This document shows, piece after piece, positions 1-15,000 of a stretch of 64,000 bases of DNA. The stretch is taken from contig OZ037765.1 in the NCBI GenBank assembly GCA_964035545.1, positions 27,602,504 through 27,666,503 of the forward strand. Direction: 5' to 3'. Under the pieces are notes generated by a model that was not told where the DNA came from, did not search any database, and saw only the letters and a list, made by a program, of their open reading frames with translations. This DNA comes from Bugula neritina (taxonomy: Eukaryota > Bryozoa > Gymnolaemata > Cheilostomatida > Bugulidae). How positions within the stretch are numbered: position 1 is the stretch's first letter; every line of letters starts with the position of its first letter. The position numbers and the translations under genes are program-made.

Positions 1-6
1 ACATAC

Positions 7-3000
7 GCTTAGGATTATATTGCACTTTCATTTTGACTTTTCCGTCTCCTGACTGCCATGATTTCAAAACAGTTGAAGCCATCTCGTAACTGGCCGTCCT
101 CATGTTGATACCACAAAACTAAGAGATACAAAACACGGGTAAGTTGTTGCAAGATTAACTTATAACCACAAAGTGACAAGTCATTCTACCAGCTGATAGA
201 AGAACTTGACAACTTTTAAACAAACCAATACTTGGAATATTTAACAATATTTTGATGGAACTTAAACAATAGACTCATCCAGGCTGAAAGGAAATATATA
301 TTATCATAATCATGATTTAGTATCTCACTATTCAGATAAATCTCAACACACTAATGACTTCGTGTCTCTATTTCAAGCTTAGAACAATACCTCTATTATC
401 TGATCGCCTTTTTCAATTCCAACTTCTGCTGCCAAGCTCTTCGGGCTGACGGAAGTTATGAAAATGCCAGTTCCTGGCTGCTCGGTTATTGTGATGCCCA
501 GATGTTCAAAAGACGTATCCAACTCTAGCTCTCTCAGCACTCCCTCCTTCAACCTACAAAACAATAACTTCAGGCTCATGCAAGTTGAAAAGACTTGAAA
601 ACCATATCCATTCAATTGAAATCATTTCTCATAAAATGAAAACAAAAGCAAAAAAATCAAACAGAAAGAGGAAACACGTGATCAAATAGCTTTATGATAT
701 ATTTTAAGCAATTTTCTGGTCACTTGCATGCATCTTGTATAACAATTAATTAAATAATATTGAAAATCAATGTATACACGCGTATCTCTAAGTCACTCAC
801 TTTTTGTGACGAAGGTTCGTGCCTCTGCCATGAATAAATTCTTCAGATTTCCGATAGTAAAACTCTGGAGCCAAGGGAGAAGATAGTGGACTGCTTCTTC
901 CGGACGATACTGAAGAAATTAGAGAACAACTCCAAACATTGCAAACTCATGTAATATTGTATTTCAGTTGTGAATAATTATCGACAACTTAGTTGATCTG
1001 CGGCTCCAAACATACCAACAATTACTACAAGACAGATAACCAACACCTCTGGAAACTGGGATGGCCTCTTTACAGTAGATATATAATGGAACTTGCTAGA
1101 AATTGATAATTATGAAACAGATTGCTTATTTTGTCATTTTGTCAATCCTTATTCATTGAGCACTCAAAATGCATTGAGTTTAAGATATACATTTATATAA
1201 TTTTTAGATTTATATACAAATATTTTATTAGAACGAAGAAAAATTTCTTTTCAATTTTTTAAAACTTCAAAACATAATTGTTGACGAAATTTATCAATAT
1301 TCTATATTATGTGAGTTGGGTGTAGTAGTAATGAGCTACAATTTCTTAGCTAAATGGTCTCCCGATACAACGTGCTGTTAAGTCAAGCTAACAAATGTTT
1401 TGATTTTTCTTCGACAGCAGAAACTATTGAGAGCACAACTCTACTACTACGCAATGTAAATACCAACGCACAAACTTCTAGACAACAGCACCTACCAATT
1501 TCTAATGAGTTAGAGTTGAGAGATCTCTTGTTGGATGAGACACTGTGATTGGAGGGAAACTTTACTCTGGCTGTAGAGTAGTCAGTGCTGGACGCAGGTC
1601 TAACCGGCACAGCGTGGTGTATCTGAGAACTGCCGGGAGCAAACTTCCTGTCTAGCGTGTGACTCTGAAATATCCACCATTAGCCGTGGTAGTACAGGCA
1701 TGTGTATATATGACAGAGTAGCTGAGATAAGCACTGTACTCAACAGTTTATAACTCAATCTGTATGCAACCTGGTCAAACAGTTTAAGCTCCCGGTAATG
1801 CAGTAGTTGAAGGTAAACATCATCATGAGTAAGAAAGGAGCATACCTGGTATGGAGCAATGGAGGAATCATTGCCATCTTTATGGTTGTATCTATCATTG
1901 GGCGACATGAAGAATGGAGAGCTGTACATCTTCTCAGAATATGGAGGCGGAGGAGAACAAGATGGCTGAAATATCTTGTGCGGATTAGACGGAGTGGAAA
2001 AGAACATTTGACTGCTGCTGCTACTTCTGCTGCCCGTGGTGGGCTGGCTGGCCACACTGCTTGGTCTGGTGCTGTCATTAAACCCAAAGTTGTGGGACAG
2101 CGGGCTAATAACAAAGCAACCCAGTATTAGTTGGTTTAAGTAGCTAACAGAGCCTACAACACCACATGACTGCCACAAATAGTTGTAATACATATATAGT
2201 TAAATACCTCTCAAGTGTAAACTGTCTATTCTTATGTAATGGTGAGGATGGCACCAGTCTGTTATTATCACTGGGAGTTATGGCACGCTGAAAATTAGTC
2301 GGCCTCCTTCGGTCTTTTCTCTCATCAGCTAAAAAATTACAAGATCTGATATTCTGACTGATGCAAACAAATGCAAGCAAAAGTGTAGATAACAAAAGGT
2401 ATATAAGTTATTATTAACTAAGAGTAGGCTGAGCTGCTACTTCAACTGTTCCATTACACTGGATACTTCGGTACTTCGGTCACATTGCAGTTGGATCTAG
2501 TATGATTATTCTTCTATTGCCACATGAACTGTTAGCAGTTGCAGTAGTAAACATAACATTGATATTAGTAATAGTTATAACAATTGTAATTATTGAATAT
2601 CTAGACATTTAAAAATTAAATTATAACATTAATATTTTAAAATTTAATTAAACGATACAAACAGTATTAAACTATTAATTATAATTATGAAGCTACAGGT
2701 AATACAACTACCATAATTGATAAACAATAAATAGTATGTATCATCAGTTTGTTATTTAATTATATCTAATAGCTGTCCAAAAAATCAAGTATCAAAAATA
2801 CCAACTAATCAAAACAAAAATAACATACACAGAGTTTACTAGTTTAATTAGTTTCAGTATTCTAAGTAGAAACAGCACAGAAAACCTTTTTCAAAAAACA
2901 ACAGAAAATGCGTTGATACGATATTTATTACCTGCAATTCGTTTGTTTAGCATATCTTGAACTTTCATGTCAAGCGATCGCACTTCTGCATTCGGGGGAT

Positions 3001-6000
3001 ACAGAGGATCGGGGTAGTCTCCCCTGCCACTAGCGTGACCTTCCAGAGAATTTGATTTCTTATCTTTAGGCACATGCATCCGTATCGACCTGCAATACTA
3101 CACTGATAAATTCTTGCCATAACAAGTTTACAAACCCCTGAGCTAATGGGAGAGCAAAAAATCTTTGAATAACAGTTTTAAAACCAGCCAATATCTTAAC
3201 ATCTCAAAATTTCATCACTTCAATAGTGATAGAAAAACACATTGAAACTGCAAACACAACATTATTAAAGTCAAACAGTTTGAACATCTATTGTGCAAGG
3301 AAGTAAAAGCTCCAGACCTACCCATTCTGGTTTGGCAGCGTTTGCACTTTAGGCTCATATATAGGAGCGTGACGGTCAAATAAAGTGGATGAGGTAACAC
3401 TAATTCTGTCTAGAGGACTCTGTGGAGAATATGATGTTGATGGATAATAGCCTGGGGTCCTTAGCTGTCGGTCCGTCTTAGAATCAACAGGGTCACCACT
3501 ATTATGCCTCTGAGGCTTAGTGGAATATATCTGTTGCATGCAGAAGTTGGAGTCATATTTTATACACATATTGAAAGATATGAAAGATATTGAAAGTACA
3601 TTATATACACTTGGTAGAAATTTGAGTTGGTTCTGAACACAATTCCATCTCAATCTGATAATTAAAAAATGAATCAATTTAAAACTGTGCAGTAAATAAC
3701 AGAATAATATACCATTTGCAGATGCTACTGATAAGCAGCCCATATCATACAACACAGTTGCAGAAATTTGCTAATAAAAACAAACCTTGTCGTGATCGAC
3801 TATGGAATTTGGTATAGTAGGCTTAGAGTGTGGTCTCTGTTTAAAGGTAACAGTGCCAAATGTGGATACATCCACTCCATCTGAACAGGGGGCAGAGGAT
3901 AGACTCCCCATGTCAACATCTCCAGCACCACGGTGCATTTTCTCTAGTATAGACATCACATGGTCTGTTTTTACCTTAAAAACCAACCAGTAAACTACAA
4001 CATCTGACATACAACTATTTATGTGTATACTTATTGCAATACTGCCAGGTTTCTTGACAGTCATGATGACTGGTTGTCAGGAGGTTTAAATACTCTGACA
4101 CGACAAGAAATATAGCAGGAAAAGAACGTACTATATGTGTAACCAATAATTTAGTTATAGATGTAAAAATTTTAACCTTGAAATTAATTGTCTATATTGC
4201 TCTCAAGATACATTTTGAGCACGAACAACCCAACAATACAAGAGTAATCTCATGAAATGCAACTTTAAAAATAGAATATTTTTAGTTAGGAAGTAAAAAG
4301 GTACAGGCATTAGATTATTTTCATGTTATTTAGCAAATTGTCAAATTGTTGAACAAAAGACAACATAAAAAGCAAACTTGTACATCGGTTCAAAAGAACT
4401 GTCAAAAATTTTGTAAAATCTAAAAGCAAATTATTTTGTCAGTCAAACTCTCAGTTTTCTCATCACTTTTTAAGAAAGACATTTCAAACCCAGCAAAGAT
4501 AAAGGGAGGTATAAGACCTTGTAATTTCTACAGTAAAGCCAGTGTCACATGCGTAAATTCAAAATATCTATGAATTAGACCTTTTACAGATGTATCAGTG
4601 AAATGAAATATGCATTAAGTGAAAAAATGGTTTTTTTGAACAGTCTTTTCCATAACACAGCTATACTTGACTATAATTGATAGTTTGCTAAAGAACTTGC
4701 TCTCATAAATTGTCTATATTTGGTATTACAACTTTAATTTGTATTTCATTATCTAATTTACTAACAGATTCCGTGCATTGTATGTACACAGTCTGTAACA
4801 CAAAGCAGACTGAGAAGTTAGTAGGAGTTAGAAGATGACATCATGCAGTGGGTAGCACTTGCACTAGCTAATACCCTGTGATAGCAAACAGAAAGTTGAA
4901 CAGTATAGCAGATGAAAAGCCTCCTAATCACCCCATTGACCTTTGACTAACAAGATTTAGATTAGAACATATCCCACCTTGCAACCTACACCTCACTTAA
5001 TTTATTACATCACGCAAGTCACTTTTACAAGTAAGATTTCTGCAAATGGAAATACTTTCGACTAGAAAATAAGATGCAGGCAAGTATCGGAGAAGAGTGT
5101 TGACAAAAAGAATATACTGTATAGTTTTAGCTGCCAGTAGGTGGTAGCAGGTGGCAGTCAACAGCAGGTGACAGCCAACAGCAGGTGATAGCAGGTGGTA
5201 AGAGATAGAATTAACTGACCATTTCAAAACAAATTTTACAATCAAAACCTACTTTAATCGTATCAGACTCATCCTTGTCATCAGAAGAGGAAGTGGTCTT
5301 GAACAGACTGAATATGCCATGCCTGCCCCCTGTTGAAGACTTGTGTCTCTTGCTAGTTGTGCCTAGGAAAAATAACCATAAATAAAAACTTTTGCCATCA
5401 AATCTTAAACTAATAAAAGTAAAATTAATCAATAAAAAGCCACCACAAAATAAATGTATGGGGTCCATAACAGCTTTAATACTAACTAGACATCTAGTGT
5501 GATATTTGAGCAAAACAGAGAAAGACCAGAGAAACAAACCATCACACACATGTCACGATTATTCCTTGCATTTGATAACAAAAACCACATGATTTGACAA
5601 TATTAAGACAGTGAAGCTTTTGTATAAAGTAACAACTGTGGCTGTATTTTGATTACACTATACAAAGGGCATTTCTGTCTTCTTTTGGATAAACATGCCA
5701 AATTCAAGCACAACAGATGAAATCCAAGCACTTATTGCATCAACCATCTTGTTACATACATAAAGCATAAGAGAGGAAGAAAGTAAGAGCACAGTGTGTA
5801 TAGTATACAGGCATATGTCTTCACATACCGGTACCAGTATCTGCTGACACATTGGGCTGATGCTGCTTGCTAGAAAGATTTTTATCACTGTTTCTAAATT
5901 TGTTCTTGACCTTTTCAATGAGGCTATTGCTGCCGTTGATGGATGGTGGTGAGTTGTTGTCTGCCGGCATCACTCCATACTTACCAACGTGTAGCACAAT

Positions 6001-9000
6001 ATAGTCCCCAGACCCCTCTATCATTTTCATTACCTCCTATTGTGTGAAGAAGTTGTTGATATAGTAACATGCTACAGAAATGCTAAACCCTAATCGTAAT
6101 ATATAGGTACATATATGTGTACAGTTACATTTGTTGGCAGCCTGAATATAGGTTAAACATCACTGAGTAGCATTGAACACTTTCCTTATATGCTTAAAAG
6201 TATAGATATAACTCAATACATGATTTTACAGAACATTTAATTCTCACCTAGAATACAACAATATTGCTGTTACAAGACGTTTGAGGTGATGAAAATAGCT
6301 CACATAATATTCTTTTTAAACACGAGGACATAGATATCACGCAAGAAATTATTTAGAAAACCTACTATTGCTACTATATAAATATTTTAGTTATTAGATT
6401 ATTGACTGTATGGTGTTTACTGGAAGAGATGAGAGAGTAATTAAAGAATAAGGGCAACTTTGGAATTAAAGTATTTTCACAAGGCATGAATGTTATTAAT
6501 ACATATAAAAATCATAAACTAACATCAAATGAAGTAGACTATCTTGCATTATCTTTAGTCTATAAAAAGACTGTTGAAACCAATTAAAATAATTAAGTTT
6601 ATTATCCAGTTTTCTCCCGATACCTTGGCAGTCTTGTGTTCCACGGACTTGTTGTTGACCAATAGCACTCTGTCACCAACAGCAACGTTTCCTTCCTTTG
6701 CCAAGTAAGAACCGGGTGAAATCTTGCTAATGTACACGCCGCTTTCCAGCTGCAGTCCTAGATCTAAAATATTTCATTTTCTAGAACATTAGGAAATTGG
6801 TCACATGCTGCAACACATAAAAAATTATAACTGTGTGGGAGTTCCAATCTTATTTAAGACACATGAACCCACTGACACCATAAAAACTGAATTAATATTT
6901 TTATTAGCGGCTGCTGGTTTCACTCAATGTCGCATTACTTGTTAAGTAGAAGAGCTGAAAGGTGTGAGCACAAGTACTGTAAACATAATTACTATTAGCT
7001 CTCATATTTCAGACCTTTCTTGTTGAGACGAAAAGCAACAGGAATGTTGAAACGCCCAATCGCCTTCTTGCGACGAACTTTCAGATTAACCACTGAAGAG
7101 GGGGAAGACTTGATAGCATCCAAGGCTCTCTCTTTAGAAGCACTGGTCATATCCACATTGTTCACTCTCAGGAGGACATCATTCACCCTGAAATACCAAC
7201 AGCCCTTATCTCATTCGCAATATTAAACCAACACCAACCCGTGAGAAAAATATAGTTCATTATTTGTCCGGATAATAATTAGTAATAAAATGTTCAACAT
7301 ACCTAAGTTTCCCATCACAGGGACTTCCTTTTGCTATGGAGTTGACGTAGAGAACGGGGTCCGAGAGATCTCCCCCACTGCAGGAGAGGTCTATGCCCAG
7401 GTCCATGTGGTACATGTTGTTAGATAGCTCCTACAGTTATCAAATATCAAAATGTAAGCAAAGAGTAGTGGATAGTTTCATGTAACTATTACTGTCAGTG
7501 CAAAGTAGCCTTTAACTATTACTGTCAGTACAGAGTAGCATGTTACTATTACTGTCAGTACAGAGTAGCAGTTAACTATTACTGTCAGTACAGAGTAGCA
7601 TGTTACTATTACTATCAGTGAAGGGTCACCTGTAGAAAGCAATGCATTTCATTGTTACTCCAACAAGACACATGAAGACTGACAACAGCTAACAAACCCT
7701 GACTAGAAAATGCAATGTATGTAATAGATTATAGAACATTCCAGACTACATGCATTCACTACTTGAAGATTACTTGAAGTCTTATTGCCACTTACTATAT
7801 GCTCGACTTACAGCATTGGTCACCTACTGTAATCACTACTTGCTATATACTTATTTATTATATATGACTCATATATTATATTACAGTCTATTTACTATAC
7901 GACTTTCCTCACAAGCTGCTACTCACTATATCATATTCTAGTGTTTCAGTGTCCCAGTCCTGGTAGTCATTGTCTATAGCTGAGTCTCTACTGTTACTTC
8001 CAGCTGTGAGATGATTTCGCCTCTCCTCCTTGTCTAACTTCTCCCTAATAATAAAACAACAATGACTAGGCTAAATAAACTGAGCATATCTACAGCAGTT
8101 AACCACAGACGACTTAAATCTAGTTCATTTTTATTCTAGATTCTATCCGACTAACAATATTAATATTTATCATGTTGACTACTTGTAAAATATACTTTTA
8201 GTATACTACAGCGGGATTAACTTTTTTAATCAAAAACTGACCTCATTTCAGTCAACTCTCGAGTGGTTACAGCCTTAAACTTTTTAAGATCATCTAAAGT
8301 ACGCAATTCCTCCGCATGATTGCTAACAGCTCGATCTCTTTCACGACGGAGCTCATCACATTGACGTCTAATACTCTCCCTTTCCTGTACAATCTTATCT
8401 CTTTCCTGGAAAGCCCAATCTCGTCTCAAAATGCAAACAGCTGCCTCATCTTTGGCCTCTGCAGAAAGAATGCACATGAAAAGGAACTCAAAGAGACAGC
8501 TTTCAAATTCAAAGTTATCTATAAACTGAACAGTGAACTTAATTTTAGTCATGAAAAATCCATTTAAAAGTTTCTGGATCTTTAGGTTGTATGCTAATGA
8601 TTCAGAAGAGTTTCAGAATAGAACTTGACTTTAAATATTCCAATTTAAGCTATATTTAGAAAGAACTGTTGGTACCTGTGAGGTAGAATAATATTAATAT
8701 GATATAAGATGACTATGACACTTGGCCAACAAACCTTTTAACTCTTGCTGGAGTAAACTGATTTCTTTCAGAAGGTTTTCCACTTCTTTGGATGAGTGGA
8801 CATCGGGAGGTGACTCTTTGGTGTCATAGCTCGGCACCAGAGGCCTCGGCTGCTCCTCATTCACCTCATTCCTGAAAAAATCCTCAATTTGTTTCACTTG
8901 CTGCAGCATCTGGTGCCTTTGATGACAAACTTGAGAAGTAAACTATCACTGAAGATATTCTTCTATTTCAATTGTCTAGTAGAGTTTAACAGCAGAGAAC

Positions 9001-12000
9001 ACTAGCTGCCGAGCATATCAGCAGCACTAGTTGACACGGAGAGCACAGTGTAACAGGTATCAAGTGAAGTACACATCCACAGCTGACAGCAGTCAAGTAA
9101 AATCTGCTTATTATGCATATAAACAGTGCGGAGTTAACTCATAACAAAAAGGTCAGATCCCAGCCCATTAGGTGGCAGGTAGATAATTATATGTTAGTGA
9201 TATTCACTGCCAATGCAGCAAGTACCAAGTATCACTAGGTTGACCTTTCAACCTCTTACTAACTGGTAAGTATACTCCTATAATGATTGTATTGATGCTT
9301 CACACAATAGTCTGTAAAACAGTGCAACAACCCACAGCAAGCCTGCAATTATTTTTTGTAAACAGTCCTTTTCAGTGCCGATATTTAATTTTAAAATTAC
9401 AAAACAAACTAAAGTAATAGAATATCACACAAAAAGCAAGTAAAATAAAGATCATAAAGTTCACCAATTCATACAAGTTATTAACAACTCGTAACAGTGG
9501 GCAGCTTTCTAGTCATACAAAAATTGCTAGTTGACAGAATACTACTGTTATTTCACAAACTATTCTAGTATGACCTTTTGTGATTTCCCTGTGTAGGTAC
9601 AACATTTCCAGAAATTATAATTTCCAAAATTTAGAATTTTCAAGCATATCAATTTATGATCATATGTTTTTGTAAAAGATATCTTTTGAATTTCGAATTA
9701 TTTCATATAGAGAATAAAAAGATTGATTGGTTTATTTGAGGGATACAAGAGTGGAAAATCTCCGATACTAGAAAATATAGGCAATGATGACATCATAGCT
9801 GACCAGGCATATAATAGTTATGGAATGACTGTCCCTATTATAAAAGCATAAATATGGAGGCAGGTGCAAAAAACCAGGTTTGTTGTACATGTAACTTATT
9901 ATTGCCATCTATTTTTATTGCATTAATTTTTTTTTAATAATTAAGCTTTGAAGAAAAAGTAAGTTTGAACCGTTTTCATAATATTCATAATATTCAATAT
10001 ATCTGCAATAACGAATTCAGATATGTTATGTTGCAAGAGTAAGTGTAGCTCAAAAGTCATATTGAGGAACTATTTTTAAACGTGGAAACAAAAAGAGTTG
10101 TGAAAAAGTTAGATTTTCTAATAGTGTAAATAAATTTCCAACATAATTAGGAATTCAAAAACTATTCAGAATGAGCATATAAATAAAAATGTATTGGCTA
10201 ATAGAAAAAAATCTTGGATTTTAAAATATAAGCCTACCATGTAATATTCTGTTTATTAATATTTACCACCTGTGGACTGAAAATAGCAATATTTGTCAAC
10301 AAATGATTAATAGAATATGAAAAAATGTGGTTTTATAGCCTATATTGAATGAATAATGCATGCACTTGTGAGAGGTCTTCAGTTGATAGAAAAGTTATCA
10401 GGGGAGGCAACTTTACCCTATCTTAAATGTAAATTAAAATTAAAAAATGGAAATCTTGATTAAACTCTATTGGTAATGAAATATATAAATTGGAATTTAA
10501 TTATAACTAAATAGATTTTAATGTGACAGATCTGATATTTTTGAAAGGCTCTAGTCTGCTCTCTGGTATATAAAAGGTAAAGGATGTAATAACTTTCTTT
10601 CAGCAAACTATTTTCAATAATGAAACATATTCATTTCAACAGGACTGCTTAGTTACTTACTTTCATCCAAATTATCAAATATATGTTAGCTATCTGTTAA
10701 ATATAGTTCCAAGGTTTCATGTAGGTTTCATAACAAATTTTTAGGCAAATTGTAGTCAATCAACTCAAATGAATTTCTGTAAACGACTAGAACAGCACAA
10801 CACCAAATCAAAGCTTTTTAATGCAGAAGCTTAGACTATATGTGATGAAAGTCTTACCTACTAACTATCTTATCCATCTTACCAAACCTTCACAACAAGC
10901 TTGTCATGCCTGACGGCAGCAAGCACAACATGTACCATAAAATCAATGCCGTTAGATATACAAGTTTGAGCTGTATTTGAGTTGCACCCAATATATTTCT
11001 GCAGATTAATAGTAAGTACATCAGGTTAATTAGGCAGACCTGCTTTGAATCACTACAAGCTTGCTGTAATAAGTTGTGATTCAGAATACGAATAAATAAT
11101 ATATCACTGTTGCTATTAATGCTATAGTTGTTGTTTGTACAATGATATTCACTGTATTTAACTCAACAGTAAGTTTACTGGTTGTGATACACAGGTGTGG
11201 GTACACTACCTGTCTGGTCTGGAGGTGTCCAGGAGACGGTTCTTCAGCGCCATTCTCAGTCGACTATGGTCTAGAGAAGAATCGTTCAGAATGTCTGCGA
11301 TGTGCTTTTGGGCCTGATCCCTGTCTCGGAGAGCAGCCTGCAACTCTTGCTTGTAGGTGACCACTTTATCATTCATCTGCTTCCTCTCATGCTCCAGCTG
11401 ACTCACCTGAAATGGTAGCTGCCGAATTGGATTTAAAGCTTTGTAGATTTGAAGCAGCTTTGAATCAGTGTAATACCAACTCAGTGTAATACCAACTCTG
11501 TATAATACTAACTCTGTGTAATACTAACTCTGTGTAATACTAACTCTGTGTAATACTAACTCTGTATAATACTAACTCTGTATAATACTAACTCTGTGTA
11601 ATACTAACTCTGTATAATACTAACTCTGTATAATACTAACTCTGTGTAATACTAACTCTGTGTAACACTAACTCTGTATAATACTAACTCTGTATAATAC
11701 TAACTCTGTATAATACTAACTCTGTATAATACTAACTCTGTATAATACTAACTCTGTATAATACTAACTCTGTATAATACTAACTAGAGCATCTAGTAAA
11801 AACCATTTGTTAACAGAAAGATTACATACGCAGAGTTTAAAGTTATAGGTAAATGGTACTGGTTAGAATACGTTCTACCAGATTGGTATATATGAGTGTA
11901 TAAAGTAGCAGATCATTACATCAGAGTGCTAAGCTTATAGAAACTCAACAGTCTATATACTGTAAATCTTGTATATATAGAATAACATCTTTCAGCTTTA

Positions 12001-15000
12001 ATAATTCTGTCACATAGTGGTTACAGAAGCCCATATTTATTGCAGTTAAAAGGGTAGTTCTATTATTTTGCATCTTCTTATGATGTTGGTGGCACTTCAG
12101 ATAATTACGTATTTATTTCAGTGGAAGTGAAGTTTGCCAGTGCTTTAGTCAAGGCCATGTCGTCAAAAAGTCAGTCTGTTGAAAGGGTTTTGTGATTTGC
12201 ACTAGATACGGATACGTGTATAATATGGTAACACGAGCACTAGTTTGGTCTTCACCAGGTAGCCATACATTATGATGGTAAGGGTGTGAATATATATCAA
12301 ATGAGTGCATCAGTGAACTAAGCACCAGGTACTGGTGGTGTTATTATAACAACACAAGTAACCCGTAATAGCCTCATACTCGTACTAACAATAGCATAAC
12401 ACAATGAGCCATAATGATGATGGTACTTCATCAGCTGCTTATTCTAGCAATAACAACAATAAATAATAATTATACTAGACTGTAATACACAGATCTGAAG
12501 TAGAGTTGTTATTACAGATAATCTATCCGCATTGTGTTATTTTCACCTGACTGCAGGGTGAGTAGTGAAATGGAGGTATAATGATGTTGTCATACAAAGG
12601 TTACATATTATTTATATCACAGTAGTACTAATGTGCTGAGAACTGTGCCAATAACATCCTACCTCCATCTACTCAACTTTATATCCTATGAAACAATGCT
12701 ATCATAATAATTGAAAAACAAAACATGAACAAGCTTATGAAATAAGATTTAAACTGCAAGTAAGTGTTTACCTTGCTATCAGCTTTAGCTATTCTATCAT
12801 TTAGCATGTCTATCTCTTTATGCACTCCATCTCTTTCCGACATTACAAGGTGGTGATTTTTGGCCAATTCGTCTTTTTCTCTGCACAGCAATGCATAATC
12901 ATGATCCTTCACACTTCTTAAATTCAACAACTCATTTGAAAGCTGCAAGAAGAAAGTGTATGATTGGTCAACACCAGCATCACAGCCTACTGCCAGTATT
13001 AGTTATTATGCAACTACTTGAGGGCAGGCTGACTGGAGAGTGAGAAAACGGAATGCTCCAGCCTGAGCATTCCCCTAAACAGACCTTTCAACAGCCAGCA
13101 CAATAAATCATTTACTATACAATACCAAGAGTAGTCTGTATATTATATGAGTCTATCTTATAGAGCAGACTTGGGCTATTCAGAATCTAGTCAGGCAGGT
13201 AAACTCTGCAAGTAAACCAGGCAGGTGAACTTGTAGGGTCTTCTTCTAAGCCAGTAGTGATACAGGAGTTATTGGTCATTCACCTGTCCAGGTACCAACT
13301 GGCCTGCTGTACTTTGATGACATCATATGATCACCACAAGGCAGTGACCAAAGTCTCAAGTCATCAACACTGAGTGTGGTAGTGGACAGCACACATTACA
13401 AGGTTACAAGGTCAACACGCAACCATGCCTTGGAAAATGGCTAATAATCTCTATTAGGTGTTCAATGTCCTGGGCGAATCAAAATACTCTTCATTGAAAA
13501 TTATTAGAAAGTACAAGTCCGGTTGTTGAAAATTGGAACTAAAATTACAATTGAAGAGGCTGCTAAGTCCCTTCTAGCTAATCTCATCTAAAAAGGTGGG
13601 CTATTGACATTTACATTGCAACAATCGACTAACGGTAAGTAATATGTTGAACAAAACCTTTCGCAGGGTAAGCTTAGCTAGGATTAGCTGCACTAAGACC
13701 AAGCACTGATTATTATACACGGTAAACGTTAGTAGATAGATCTGGAAACCAGTAATAACCTGGTAAAACCTTGTTAAAGCAGAAAATTAACTGCCGCCGT
13801 AGTAACAATATTATAAAACTAGTTTATTCTCAAATTGCTTTAATATAGAAGTCGAGGGAATAGCGTAGCCCTGCTCATCCAACCCTGTTGCTAGCTACAA
13901 CTTGGTTTAATCCCAATTTACGTAGACTCAAACGAACAGGAAATGAGAGTTTACCCTCACTGCTTCCTTTCCAGCGCAGGCCCAAGTGACACTAAGGTTA
14001 CACACCCACCTAATTACACTTAACACGGTGCAAGACAAATTGCCAATGGAAGGCAATTGCTAAATTTTCACATTAGTAAAGGAAATACGTAGTGTAGACT
14101 ATTAAGTACTAGATTGACAATTTTCCAACAGAGTAGCTACAGATACTGGCAACACTCAACATACACGTATGTATGTCATCTTCACATGACCAGCCTATAT
14201 TACTTCATCATTTGAGAATCAATCAAACTACCCTGGATAATCAGTTGCTCCCACCACCACTACCATCCATCACCATCCACCACACAAGTCACTACATCTA
14301 ACAACTAATGAGTTCCGTTCAGTTGGGTGTGGAAGTAGATTCTAGCTAAGCTTGAAGTTCCAGTTTCTGGTCTGTTGCTTGGCTTGGAAAATTTTTTTTT
14401 CATAGTAGGGCAGTTTTTCAGACAACTAAGTTCTGTTAGAACTAGGGGGTACTATAAGCCAGCACCTATCTAGATCAGTAGAACTGACTGAATACTTCTA
14501 TGGGCCTCAATTTACTTTCTAGCAGCTGCGCAAAGCCACATATCACATAGAAAAGTGTGAATAGTACATCGATTTGAATTTCAGATAAAAACTAAATATG
14601 GCAAGCTAAAAACTAGAAGTAAACTTTTTGCTTTGTTTTACACTTTAGGGCTTATAAGAGCTATATTTTAGTTTACCTGATAATGAACAAGTAGAAAATT
14701 ATTTAACCTTGGGTTAAAGATTATTATAAGGTTTGTAATAAGACACAGCTTGATATTGTATACTATATACATTATATACTTGCCTTCTCATTTTCCAGCT
14801 TCATTGCTTTGTTCATTTTTTCAAGTTCTTGATTCTCGTTGCTGAGTAGTTGCCAGTTCTGTGTAACAGATTGCCACTTCTGTGTGACAGCTGTGCATTG
14901 AGCTCTCAGGGTTTGGGATTCCGCCTTGTCCTTTAGAGTAGAAAGCAAAATATGTGAATCACATATTATATGTTATATATCACATATGTTATGTACTATA

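Noticed and set aside
1354-1548. Plus-strand 64-codon frame
   Set aside because: It is largely antisense to the DLG5 exon 1496-1664 and lacks splice or family support.
1755-2130. Two further long frames overlapping 1846-2104
   Set aside because: Only the frame reading SHNFGFNDSTRPSS joins both neighbouring DLG5 exons in phase; the others are shadows.
11465-11785. Regularly repeated 16-bp units, CRISPR-like at first sight
   Set aside because: Units abut directly without unique spacers; this is a minisatellite in a eukaryotic intron.
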